A stretch of DNA of 64,000 nucleotides, from NCBI RefSeq assembly GCF_030264275.1, contig NZ_CP127165.1:546001-610000 (forward strand), written 5' to 3'. The notes below the pieces were generated by a model. It had not been told where the DNA came from. It ran no database searches and saw nothing but the letters and a program-made list of their open reading frames with translations. A program made the translations under genes and the position numbers. Positions within the stretch are counted from its first letter, which is position 1. The number at the start of each line of letters is the position of its first letter. Origin of the DNA: Marivivens sp. LCG002 (lineage in GTDB: Bacteria; Pseudomonadota; Alphaproteobacteria; Rhodobacterales; Rhodobacteraceae). Below, in pieces: positions 21,269 to 30,047 of this stretch.

Positions 21269-22396
21269 ATGCAGTTTATCGACCTTGCCGCCCAACAGTC
21301 GCGCATTCGTGACAAAATTGACGCTCGGATTGCGGGGGTCCTTGATCGCGGAACCTATATCTCTGGGCCTGAAGTCTCAGAGTTGGAGACGAGACTAGCT
21401 GAATTTTGCGGGGCGCTTCATTGCGTTTCGTGTGCCAATGGAACAGATGCGCTAGAGTTGGCTCTCATTGCGCTCGGGATAGGCGAGGGAGACGCGGTTT
21501 TCGTCCCTTCTTTCACTTTCGCCGCCACAGCGGAAGTTGTCCCGGGCTTGGGAGCAACCCCTGTATTTGTTGATGTGGATTCAAATACGTTCAATATGGA
21601 CGTGGCCAGTCTGGAACGCGCAATCGTTCATGCGCGATCTCTCGGTTTGCGTCCTGCTGTTGTAATACCGGTGGATTTGTTCGGATTGCCTGCCGACTAT
21701 GCGCCGATCAAAGCCATAGTCGAACGCGAAAATATGCGATTGATCGGAGACAGTGCCCAAGGTTGGGGTGGACGCTATCACAACCAGATGACCGGGACGT
21801 TGGCTGACATTACTACGACTTCGTTTTTTCCGGCCAAACCTCTAGGATGCTATGGGGACGGTGGGGCACTTTTCACCAACGATCCCGAAAAAGCGGCACT
21901 GCTTGATAGCCTCAGGATTCACGGTAAAGGCTCGGAGAAGTACGATAACGTCCGGATTGGGATGAATTCGCGATTGGATACGCTACAAGCGGCAATCTTG
22001 ATCGAGAAGCTCGAAATCTATGCCGATGAGTTGGAGAGCCGCAACAAGGTCGCTCAACGTTACAGCACAAAATTGGCTCCTTTTATCGAAGTTCCGTTTG
22101 TGCCCGAGGGTTATGTTTCGATTTGGGCACAATACACGCTTAAAGCTCGGTCCCAAGATGAACGTGCAAGGTTGATGACAAGCCTTCAGAACCAAGGTAT
22201 CCCTTCGGTCATCTATTATCCACGCCCGTTACACACCCAGTCGGCGTATGCCGATTTCCCCTGCGACCCTTCCGGCCTCCCGGTGAGCGTCGATCTCGCG
22301 CAGCGCGTATTTAGCCTTCCCATGCACCCTTATCTCACTCATGAAGATCAGGATCGCGTCATCAAGTGTTTGATTGACGCTCTTCAGATCTCGTAG
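21269..22396 (+). CDS. wbpE: WbpE-like UDP-3-oxo-glucuronate aminotransferase (DegT/DnrJ/EryC1)
   Basis: 375 aa. PLP enzyme that aminates the 3-keto sugar made by WbpB, using glutamate. The typical start is MQFIDLAAQQSRIRDKID. GTYISGPEV, the SCANGTDAL phosphate loop, GDSAQGWGG with the pyridine-binding Asp, and TSFFPAKPLGCYGDGGA with the PLP lysine follow. The frame opens earlier at 21215 inside wbpD, but the ATG at 21269 gives the family start. The four genes wbpA-B-D-E are contiguous and form one pathway. Confidence 0.9.
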   Translation: MQFIDLAAQQSRIRDKIDARIAGVLDRGTYISGPEVSELETRLAEFCGALHCVSCANGTDALELALIALGIGEGDAVFVPSFTFAATAEVVPGLGATPVFVDVDSNTFNMDVASLERAIVHARSLGLRPAVVIPVDLFGLPADYAPIKAIVERENMRLIGDSAQGWGGRYHNQMTGTLADITTTSFFPAKPLGCYGDGGALFTNDPEKAALLDSLRIHGKGSEKYDNVRIGMNSRLDTLQAAILIEKLEIYADELESRNKVAQRYSTKLAPFIEVPFVPEGYVSIWAQYTLKARSQDERARLMTSLQNQGIPSVIYYPRPLHTQSAYADFPCDPSGLPVSVDLAQRVFSLPMHPYLTHEDQDRVIKCLIDALQIS

Positions 22397-22406
22397 GATT
22401 ACGCCA

Positions 22407-23147
22407 ATGAAACGTTTTTTCGATCTCGTGCTCGGCACAATTTTACTCCTGATCGCTTCTCCTATTCTGATCGTCTTCAGCGCCCTTATCTACGCCCAGG
22501 ATCGGCATAACCCCTTCTATATGCCAAAGCGCGTCGGCAAGGGTGAGAAGGACTTCACTATGTTCAAGCTGCGTTCGATGATTATTAACGCAGATAAAAC
22601 AGGTGTGGACTCGACCGCCAATAATGACAATCGAATTACGCGCGTAGGAGCTTTGGTCCGTAAGTTCAAACTCGACGAGTTGACGCAGCTTATCAATGTT
22701 GTTCTCGGCGACATGAGTCTCGTAGGGCCGCGCCCCAACGTCTCGCGCGAGACGGTTCTTTATACAAAGGTTGAAAAGCGACTTCTTTCTGTGCGACCGG
22801 GCATCACCGATCTTTCGTCCATCGTCTTCTCCGACGAAGGAAGTATTCTCGACGGAAGCGCGGATCCCGATCTGGATTACAACCAGCTTATCCGTCCCGG
22901 CAAAGGCAAGCTCGGGCTGTTCTATATCGACAACCGTTCGCTCTTGCTTGATCTCCGGATACTGTACCTAACTGCAGTTGCAATCGTGAATAAGCGTGCT
23001 GCGTTAGACGGAGTAGTCGCTATTCTTCGATCTTTAAACGCCCCTGAGGAGTTGGTAGAGATCGCCAAACGAGAGAAACCGTTGGTTCCGTCGGCACCTC
23101 CTGGCGCGTTAAACATCGTGACCGATCGCAATAGCATCCCAAACTAG
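22407..23147 (+). CDS. Membrane phosphoglycosyl transferase, WcaJ/PglC type
   Basis: 246 aa. Starts repeat-unit synthesis by moving a sugar-1-phosphate from UDP-sugar to undecaprenyl phosphate. One hydrophobic segment (residues 1-28, [20 protein letters not shown]) is the re-entrant membrane helix. MFKLRSM follows, then the [20 protein letters not shown] catalytic region, with the Asp-Glu pair of the fold. The small size without an N-terminal multi-helix part resembles monotopic PglC-like enzymes, which often use diacetamido-trideoxy sugars. The C-terminal tail past about residue 200 is longer than in PglC. Confidence 0.88.
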   Translation: MKRFFDLVLGTILLLIASPILIVFSALIYAQDRHNPFYMPKRVGKGEKDFTMFKLRSMIINADKTGVDSTANNDNRITRVGALVRKFKLDELTQLINVVLGDMSLVGPRPNVSRETVLYTKVEKRLLSVRPGITDLSSIVFSDEGSILDGSADPDLDYNQLIRPGKGKLGLFYIDNRSLLLDLRILYLTAVAIVNKRAALDGVVAILRSLNAPEELVEIAKREKPLVPSAPPGALNIVTDRNSIPN

Positions 23148-23157
23148 GCATAATTTT

Positions 23158-23937
23158 ATGACAACTCCTGATTTCACCGACGTCACTGAAATGGCTGGCG
23201 AGGAAATATCCTCCGAGCAGCTTTTCCGCATGGTGAACCGATATGTTTGGGCATCCCGATATGCCGCCGGAAAAGATACGATCGAGGTTGCTTGTGGCAC
23301 CGGTCCAGGCCTTGGGTATCTTGCCAAAATTTCCAAGTCTCTGCGGGCGGGTGACTATAGTCAGACAATCGTTGATCGAACAACTCGCTACTACGGCGAT
23401 CGGGTAGAGATCCTTCAATTCGATGCGCAGGATATGCCCTATGAGGACAACTCCGCCGACGTTATCATAATTTTTGAGGCTCTTTACTATATACCCGATG
23501 CGGAAGCCTTTGTGCGAGAATGCAAGCGGGTATTGCGTCCGGGTGGACATGTGCTTGTGTCAAATGCAAATCCGGACCTCTACGACTTCAACCCGTCGCC
23601 CTATTCCCATGTTTACCATGGTGTACGTGAACTTGGGCAGCTCTTTGGGAGTGCCGGTTTTTCAACCGAATTCTGGGGGTCGACCCCTCTTGCAAAAGTA
23701 GGCCTGAAGCAGAGATTGCTTCGGCCGGTCAAGAAGCTTGTTGTCTCCTCGGGTTTGATGCCCAAGTCCATGGCGGGTAAACGTCTCTTGAAGCGACTTG
23801 TATTTGGCAATCCGGTCTTGATGCCCGCTGAATTGACCTCCGATATGGCTGAGCACGAAGTGCCAGTCTCCCTGCCCGCCGGTAAAGCCTGCGACGGCTT
23901 TAAAGTCATCTATTGCGCAGCTGCGCTTGTAAATTGA
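23158..23937 (+). CDS. Class I SAM-dependent methyltransferase
   Basis: 259 aa. SAM-binding motif I is EVACGTGPGLGYLA near residue 42, with motif II around ILQFDAQDMPYEDNSADVII and a following VLRPGGHVLVSNAN strand, a typical Methyltransf_11 layout. It sits between the phosphoglycosyl transferase and a second aminotransferase, so a sugar O- or N-methyl group is likely. The substrate is not predictable. Confidence 0.82.
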   Translation: MTTPDFTDVTEMAGEEISSEQLFRMVNRYVWASRYAAGKDTIEVACGTGPGLGYLAKISKSLRAGDYSQTIVDRTTRYYGDRVEILQFDAQDMPYEDNSADVIIIFEALYYIPDAEAFVRECKRVLRPGGHVLVSNANPDLYDFNPSPYSHVYHGVRELGQLFGSAGFSTEFWGSTPLAKVGLKQRLLRPVKKLVVSSGLMPKSMAGKRLLKRLVFGNPVLMPAELTSDMAEHEVPVSLPAGKACDGFKVIYCAAALVN

Positions 23938-23955
23938 GCCCTATAGGACCCGATC

Positions 23956-25071
23956 ATGTACGATATCCCCTTCTTCAACTATCCTGCGATCTACAAGCGT
24001 TTTGAAAAAGAGTACGATGCGATTTTCAAAGATGTATGCTCGCGTGGGGCATTTATTCTCCAAAAAGACCTTGCCGAGTTCGAGGCCGCACTCGCGGAGT
24101 TCCTTGGGGTTAAACACGCATTTGGTGTAAATGATGGCACCAACGCTATGATCCTCGGACTTAAGGCCCATGGGATTGGGCCCGGTGATGAAGTGATCAT
24201 CGCTTCGCACACTTACATTGCCACCGCTGCCTCAATCAAACTCGTTGGCGCAACTCCAGTTTTTGCCGATATTGGTGAAGATAACATCTTCTCTGCAGCT
24301 TCCGCGGCAAAGAAGATCACTTCCAAGACCAAAGCGCTGATGCCGACCCAGCTAAACGGCCGTTGCGCCAATATGGACGAAGTGGGTGCTTTGGCGAAAC
24401 AGCATGGTTTGATGATTTTCGAAGATAGTGCGCAGGGTCTTGGCGCAGCGTTCAAAGGTAAACGCGCTGGTAGCTTTGGCGGCTTCGGAACTCTGAGCTT
24501 TTATCCCGCAAAAGTAATGGGGTGTTTCGGCGACGGTGGTGCGGTCATGACAAATGACGATGCGATCGCTGACCGTTTGTACGAAATGCGCGATCATGGC
24601 CGCAACCATGACGGAGAGGTCGTTGATTGGGGCACTAATGCGCGTCTCGATAACTTGCAGGCTGCTTTCCTCAAGTTCCGCATGGGGAACTACGCAGAGG
24701 ACATGCAGCGTCGTCGTGAAATCGCCAAGATGTATCACGATGGTTTGTCGGGGCATGACAAGATTTACTTGCCGCAGGGTCCATCTGATGGCGACCACTA
24801 CGATGTCTACCAGAATTATGAGCTTGCGGCAGAAGAACGCGATGCACTTCGTGCGCATCTCGCAAACAAAGGCATTCGCACAATCATCCAGTGGGCAGGA
24901 ACCCCTGTACATTGGTTCGAAAAGTTGGGCTATGGCCGAGAACAGTTTGATGATCTCCCGCGTACTGATTGGTTCTTTGATCGTTGCCTAATGCTCCCTA
25001 TGCACATGGCTCTCTCGGACGCCGATGTTAAAGCAGTAATCGATACCATTCTCGAGTTCTACGAAAGCTGA
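23956..25071 (+). CDS. DegT/DnrJ/EryC1-family sugar aminotransferase
   Basis: 371 aa. PLP enzyme distinct from the WbpE homologue. NDGTNAMILGLKA is the phosphate loop, FEDSAQGLGAAF holds the pyridine Asp, and LSFYPAKVMGCFGDGGA has the PLP lysine. A WbpM/CapD-type 4,6-dehydratase at the other end of the island could supply a 4-keto-6-deoxy sugar, making a UDP-4-amino-4,6-dideoxy sugar a reasonable guess. The direct neighbours downstream are a TPP-dependent E1 pair, so it might instead aminate a product of those. Positions of attack are unknown. Confidence 0.85.
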   Translation: MYDIPFFNYPAIYKRFEKEYDAIFKDVCSRGAFILQKDLAEFEAALAEFLGVKHAFGVNDGTNAMILGLKAHGIGPGDEVIIASHTYIATAASIKLVGATPVFADIGEDNIFSAASAAKKITSKTKALMPTQLNGRCANMDEVGALAKQHGLMIFEDSAQGLGAAFKGKRAGSFGGFGTLSFYPAKVMGCFGDGGAVMTNDDAIADRLYEMRDHGRNHDGEVVDWGTNARLDNLQAAFLKFRMGNYAEDMQRRREIAKMYHDGLSGHDKIYLPQGPSDGDHYDVYQNYELAAEERDALRAHLANKGIRTIIQWAGTPVHWFEKLGYGREQFDDLPRTDWFFDRCLMLPMHMALSDADVKAVIDTILEFYES

Positions 25072-25075
25072 TCGA

Positions 25076-26122
25076 ATGACTTTGAACCGACTTGGCACTT
25101 TGGCGGACCCGAATAGCTTTCAGGATCCGCTCGACCTTCGGAATACGCCTGATGAAGTTGCATTCGAAATGCTTTATCGAATGGCACTGATCCGGCGCGC
25201 CGAGGAGCAAATTGCCGAGATGGTTCTGGCTGGGGAGATCAAATGTCCCTGTCACTTTGCAATCGGTCAAGAAGCGCCCGCAGTCGGAATTTCGATGCAC
25301 CTTCGTGCGACGGATCGCGGGTTTGGGGCGCATCGAAGTCATTCGCATTATCTTGCGTCCGGCGGGTCTGTAGATAAACTTTTCGCAGAGGTACTCGGAC
25401 GAGCAACGGGTGCGAGCCATGGTATGGGCGGGTCTATGCACCTTTTTGGAGAGGGAACCGCATTCGCTGGTTCTGTACCCATCGTTGCAGGAACTGTTCC
25501 GCTTGCAGTGGGTGCAGCACTTGCCGCCAAACTCGATGGAAGCGGCGACGTCGGCATCGCCTATTTTGGAGATGGCGCCTGTGAAGAAGGCATCGTCCAC
25601 GAAAGCTTGAATCTCGCGGCCACGATGAAGCTTCCTGTGATTTTTCTAGTCGAGAACAATCTTTATTCGAGCCATCTAGATATCAACCTGCGTCAACCTT
25701 CAGACCGCGTCGCGCGATTTGGAGAGGCGCACGGTATGGCAACCGAGGTAGTTGATGGCAACGATGTCGTTAAGATGGCGTCTGTTGCAGGTAGATTGAT
25801 CGAGAGGGCGCGTGCTGGAGAGGGCCCCGGTTTTATAGAGGCGGTTACATATCGTTGGTTGGGCCATGTTGGTCCCGATGCCAATATTGATGTCGGCCTC
25901 AGGCGATCTGCAGAGGAAGTCTCAGCTTGGAAAAAACGCGATCCAATCGCGCGCTTGGAGGCAGCACTTCTTGCTCGCGGTGTCGAGCAGGGCGACATAA
26001 ATGCCCTAAAGGACAATGCGGAACGAGCTGCTAAAGACGCCCGCAAGAAGGCCTATGACGCACCTTGGCCTAAGGAGACGGATCTACTCGATTTCGTCTA
26101 CGCCTCAGGAGGAGCAAAATGA
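25076..26122 (+). CDS. TPP-dependent dehydrogenase E1 component, alpha-like
   Basis: 348 aa. Resembles the alpha subunit of pyruvate/acetoin/branched-chain 2-oxoacid E1. The TPP and Mg-binding motif starts at GDGACEEGIVHE and ends near VENNLYSSH; HRSHSHYLASGG and ATGASHGMGGSMHLF are E1-alpha motifs. No E2 (lipoyl acyltransferase) or E3 gene is in the window, so complete 2-oxoacid dehydrogenation is not evident. It overlaps the beta-like gene by 4 bp. In a sugar locus such a pair may move a two-carbon or acyl unit; this is inference. Confidence 0.82.
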   Translation: MTLNRLGTLADPNSFQDPLDLRNTPDEVAFEMLYRMALIRRAEEQIAEMVLAGEIKCPCHFAIGQEAPAVGISMHLRATDRGFGAHRSHSHYLASGGSVDKLFAEVLGRATGASHGMGGSMHLFGEGTAFAGSVPIVAGTVPLAVGAALAAKLDGSGDVGIAYFGDGACEEGIVHESLNLAATMKLPVIFLVENNLYSSHLDINLRQPSDRVARFGEAHGMATEVVDGNDVVKMASVAGRLIERARAGEGPGFIEAVTYRWLGHVGPDANIDVGLRRSAEEVSAWKKRDPIARLEAALLARGVEQGDINALKDNAERAAKDARKKAYDAPWPKETDLLDFVYASGGAK

Positions 26123-27099
26123 CCGTTCAATCTTATGGCAAAGCAATTCGTGATGGTTTCGCTTACCTGTTAGAGAACCACCCCGAGACCTTTGTAATCG
26201 GGCAGGGTCTTTGGAGTCCTTGGTACGTCGGTTCATCCATGACCGAACTGGAAAAAGAATTTGGCAAAGAGCGGGTGATCGATACACCCGTATCCGAATG
26301 GGCTTGCACTTCCGCCGCGGTCGGCGCTTCCCTCTTTGGCAAAAAGCCCATCGTAGTTCATCCGCGAATGGATTTTATGATCTTTGCAACCGACAGTCTC
26401 GTGAACCAGGCCGCGAAATGGTCCCATATGCTTGGGGGGCAAGCTCACCCCGGCCTTACAGTTCGTGGCATCATAAATCGCGGAGGTGAGCAGGGTGCAC
26501 AGCATTCTCAGTCGCTGCAATCTTGGTATGCACATATTCCAGGACTTCGTGTGGTAATGCCATACACCCCGCAAGACGCGCGGGACCTCCTCATCGCGGC
26601 AACACTTTGCCCTGATCCCGTGCTCTATATCGATGATCGATGGCTCTATGAGCAAGAAGCACAAATGCCTCCCGCAAAAGACATCGATCTGACCACTATC
26701 AAGAACGAGGTTATCCGCGAAGGTGCCGACATCACACTTGCCGGATGCTCTTGGGGAACCCACCTTGCGATGGAAGCAGCGGCGCAGCTCGAAGAAGACG
26801 GTATTTCTTGCGAAGTCGTCGATTTGCGCGTGCTGAATCCTTTTGATGGCGAAGCTCTTATCCAATCGGTCAGAAAGACCGGTAGACTAGTTGCGATCGA
26901 CGCGTCATGGAAAACATGTGGAATAGCAAGCGAGGCGATTACGCGTGTGGTGGAGGCTATTGAACCACGTCTTTTGCGCTCAAGTCCTCTGAGGATCACT
27001 CTACCGGATGCCCCTGCGCCGTCTTCTTCAAGGCTCGAAGCGATTTACTATCCCAAATCTGCTCAAGTTGTTGCCACGGTTAAGCAAATGCTAAATTGA
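26119..27099 (+). CDS. TPP-dependent dehydrogenase E1 component, beta-like
   Basis: 326 aa. Transketolase-type pyrimidine-binding domain at the N-terminus: FVIGQGLWSP, DTPVSEWACTSAAVGASLFG, with the conserved Glu in the DTPxSE region, and GGEQGAQHSQSLQSWYAHIPGL. The C-terminal transketolase_C domain is near EVVDLRVLNPFDGE. It is the partner of the alpha-like gene, with which it overlaps (ATGA). A GGAG ribosome site lies within the end of the alpha gene. The pair is the most unusual biochemical element of the island. Confidence 0.82.
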   Translation: MTVQSYGKAIRDGFAYLLENHPETFVIGQGLWSPWYVGSSMTELEKEFGKERVIDTPVSEWACTSAAVGASLFGKKPIVVHPRMDFMIFATDSLVNQAAKWSHMLGGQAHPGLTVRGIINRGGEQGAQHSQSLQSWYAHIPGLRVVMPYTPQDARDLLIAATLCPDPVLYIDDRWLYEQEAQMPPAKDIDLTTIKNEVIREGADITLAGCSWGTHLAMEAAAQLEEDGISCEVVDLRVLNPFDGEALIQSVRKTGRLVAIDASWKTCGIASEAITRVVEAIEPRLLRSSPLRITLPDAPAPSSSRLEAIYYPKSAQVVATVKQMLN

Positions 27100-27165
27100 C
27101 GGTAATGTCGTGCCGCCTTCGCCTCTTACGAGCGATAGGTGGCCCCACTAGGCAGGGTATGTTCA

Positions 27166-28476
27166 ATGAAGTCGTATCTTCGAGGGATATTAGATCGCGT
27201 ACGACGTCCAGGGTTTTTGCGTGATATCCTCGCCGTAAGCTCTGGTTCGATGGGTTCGCAGCTCATCGCCATTCTTTCTTCACCAATCTTGCTACGTATT
27301 TACAGCCCTCACGATTTAGGAGTGCAGGCTGTTTGTATTTCGTTGCTTTTTGTGAGTGTTGTAGCATCGCTAAAATACAATCAAGCTATCCCCTTACCAG
27401 CAGAAGACAACGATGCAATCGTGATTGCGCAGTTATCTGTCGTGGTGGTCTTGGCAATGACTATCGGAATCGGGCTTATATTCTATGTGATTGGTGGCAA
27501 GATAGTTGGCGCGACTAATACCCCATCTGTCATCGAATATCTTTGGATTTTGCCTTTGATTTTTTTGCTACTAGGAATTTCAGAGGTTTTCCTAAGCGTT
27601 TGTATCCGCTTTGAGAAATTTAAGGCAGTTGGAATTGCCCAGATTTCGCAATCAGGAGCGCAAGTTCTCTATCAGACCCTCGCTGGTCTGTTAGCTCCAA
27701 CCCCTATGCAACTCGTGCTTGGTATTTTGGTGGGCAATCTAGTCGCCATGATCATTTATGCGTCGTCTCTTCGCCGCGAAGTAACCAGTTTCACCATAAT
27801 AAAAGACAGTTTTTCGCTAGATCGACTTTGGCAGGCTGCCAAATTTCACAAAAAATTTCCAATTCTCTCGGCGCCGGCTCAAATTATCAATGCAGCCTCA
27901 ATTCAAGCAACGCCGCTCCTATTGGCCGTTTTCTATTCTACCAACGTCGTCGGTTGGTTGGCGCTCGCGCAAAGGCTTGTTGGTCTGCCGATCACTGTGA
28001 TTGGTTATGGTGTGTCGCAGGTCTTCTTCCAACACTCTGCCAAGCTTCAGAACCAAAAACCCTGGGAACTGCTGTCCTTGTACCAACGAACAGCTCGGTC
28101 TCTCCTTTTGATTTGTCTCGTTCCTTTTCTACTCATCGCTATCTTGGCCCCCATGATCTTTGGCTGGGTCTTCGGACCTGAGTGGACTGAAGCTGGGGCT
28201 TATGTACGATTGTTGATACCTATGTTCATTTGCCAATTTGCAATCGCGCCACTCTCTTACATTACAGCAGTGATCAGCGCTCAGAGGCTCCAACTAATCT
28301 GGGATATCGGGCGACTCGTTCTCATTGTCGGTCTAACTTACACAGCTGCCTTCTTGAAATTGGATGCGTCAGTTTGCATCGCGCTCTACGGACTCGCAAT
28401 GAGTGCGAGTTACATATGGCTATTTTTTGCAACTAGCAGTGCGTTGAAGAAACTCTCGGACGTTCATGCCGAGTGA
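27166..28476 (+). CDS. Wzx-like oligosaccharide flippase
   Basis: 436 aa, about 12 membrane segments from residue 20 to 430 (for example VAMIIYA-, FLLIAILAPMIFGWVF and LFFATSSAL). The polysaccharide biosynthesis (MVF-fold) pattern and the DILAVSSGSMGSQLIAILSSPILLRIYSP start are typical of Wzx. It would flip the lipid-linked repeat unit to the periplasm. The ATG at 27166 follows AGGG at a good distance and is preferred to the in-frame GTG at 27139. Directly upstream of a Wzy-like gene. Confidence 0.82.
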   Translation: MKSYLRGILDRVRRPGFLRDILAVSSGSMGSQLIAILSSPILLRIYSPHDLGVQAVCISLLFVSVVASLKYNQAIPLPAEDNDAIVIAQLSVVVVLAMTIGIGLIFYVIGGKIVGATNTPSVIEYLWILPLIFLLLGISEVFLSVCIRFEKFKAVGIAQISQSGAQVLYQTLAGLLAPTPMQLVLGILVGNLVAMIIYASSLRREVTSFTIIKDSFSLDRLWQAAKFHKKFPILSAPAQIINAASIQATPLLLAVFYSTNVVGWLALAQRLVGLPITVIGYGVSQVFFQHSAKLQNQKPWELLSLYQRTARSLLLICLVPFLLIAILAPMIFGWVFGPEWTEAGAYVRLLIPMFICQFAIAPLSYITAVISAQRLQLIWDIGRLVLIVGLTYTAAFLKLDASVCIALYGLAMSASYIWLFFATSSALKKLSDVHAE

Positions 28477-28637
28477 CAAGCGTTCCGTTTTAAACGGGGA
28501 CTCTCGCAAACTTCATCATCGCGCTGTTTATTCGAAGAGATTTTTGGAGTAGCCGTTGTGCGATATTGCCGATGCATCAAAAGGATGTTCTATTTGACGA
28601 CTTGGGACCACCACACTCAAATTAAGCTAGTCAACCG

Positions 28638-30047
28638 ATGACGGCAGAAGCTCTTCTTTTCGTCTTTATGTGGCTGTCTTTTCTAGTGCTGTGGTTTTTA
28701 CTGCTTTGGAGCTATACGCGCTCAGTGTTCAGTATAACGATGCCGAACATCCTGCTGGCGTCAATGATCCTCTTCCAATTTGTCGGTTTGATCTTTTTGT
28801 TCTTCCAACTCGACCAGTATCGAGCCTCTGAAGTGACGGACCAAGTGATCTTGCTCAAGGTCGTCGGCTATACAGGGATCTGTATCACCTGCTTGATTTT
28901 CGGGTTCAGTTTGGCACGGCGTATGACTGGGTACCTTGATGACGTGGGACAAGGAAAGCCCGTGATGGAGGTCGATTTTCTTGCAGCGTCAAAGCTTGAG
29001 CATTCAATTATGTTTTTTCTGGGGATCATTTCGATATTTGTTCTTTATCGCTATTTTGCGGTCGTTGGGCTGGAAAACGTCGTGATCCTCAACGCTCTTA
29101 ACCTTGTCGGAAGCGGAAATAGCAACCTGACTGCTCTTCGTAGTGCGATGAGTAACAACTTCGAAGGCGATTTTTATTGGTATGACCTTTTCATGAGGAA
29201 ATATCTGACTTTTTACTCTGTATTTCTTTACCTGAATTTCCTTGGTTCAAGTAAAAAACGCTGGGTGTTAATCCTATTCATTGCCTTTTTTCTGATTACA
29301 CTTCTGAGTCTCGCCTCGACGGGCGAAAAAGCACCTGTTCTACTCTTTCTCGCATCGCTGTTCGTGGCGCGTGAATACGTCAAGAATAATGGACGTGCGG
29401 ATGGCAAAAAGATTTTTGCCCTTTTTGGGGCATTGATGCTAGTAGCATCAATATTTTATATCTTCTTGATGAATATAGACAACGTTTATCTCGGTCTATT
29501 GAGCACGCTATCCAGGGCTTTTACGGGTTCCCTCGAACCAGCCTACCATTATCTCGAGCTTTTTCCGTCCGAGATTGGATTCTTGCATGGAAGTTCATTT
29601 CCCAATCCAAAAGGGATTTTCCCGATCGAGGGTTTCCTACTTACATATGAAGTTTGGAACCGAGTGCATCCAGAGTACTACGCACTTGGTCTCCAGGGTT
29701 CAATGCCGGCCGCATTTTGGGCGGAAGCCTACGCGAATTTCGGACCGATAGGTGTTGTTGTTGTTTCCATCCTAGTGGGTATATATGTCTATGTGTTGAA
29801 CTATTTCCTAGTTCGCGTGAAAAGCCGGGCTCTGACGGTCGCCTTGATCGTTTTTTCGATCTTCCATTTCCGATCTCTCGCCGAAACCAACTTCTCGCAG
29901 TATCTGATGGATACTACGTTTGCTTTTTTTGTGTTTGTCACAATCACCGCACTTACCGTATTGCACAAAGGGCGTATACGCCTGCGTCAATCCCAAAGCC
30001 AACCTAGGCCATCCCGCCATGACTACTTTCCCCAAAAGGGCCAATAA
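28638..30047 (+). CDS. Wzy-like repeat-unit polymerase
   Basis: 469 aa with about ten membrane segments, mostly at the N-terminal third and the C-terminal third. A large loop in the middle includes LSLASTGEKAPVLLFLASLF and a hydrophilic stretch (about residues 290-360) with YHYLELFPSEIGFLHGSSF. This topology and the position after wzx fit an O-antigen/capsule polymerase, a family with little sequence conservation. The call rests on topology and context. The last base of its stop is the first base of the next ATG (30047). Confidence 0.68.
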   Translation: MTAEALLFVFMWLSFLVLWFLLLWSYTRSVFSITMPNILLASMILFQFVGLIFLFFQLDQYRASEVTDQVILLKVVGYTGICITCLIFGFSLARRMTGYLDDVGQGKPVMEVDFLAASKLEHSIMFFLGIISIFVLYRYFAVVGLENVVILNALNLVGSGNSNLTALRSAMSNNFEGDFYWYDLFMRKYLTFYSVFLYLNFLGSSKKRWVLILFIAFFLITLLSLASTGEKAPVLLFLASLFVAREYVKNNGRADGKKIFALFGALMLVASIFYIFLMNIDNVYLGLLSTLSRAFTGSLEPAYHYLELFPSEIGFLHGSSFPNPKGIFPIEGFLLTYEVWNRVHPEYYALGLQGSMPAAFWAEAYANFGPIGVVVVSILVGIYVYVLNYFLVRVKSRALTVALIVFSIFHFRSLAETNFSQYLMDTTFAFFVFVTITALTVLHKGRIRLRQSQSQPRPSRHDYFPQKGQ

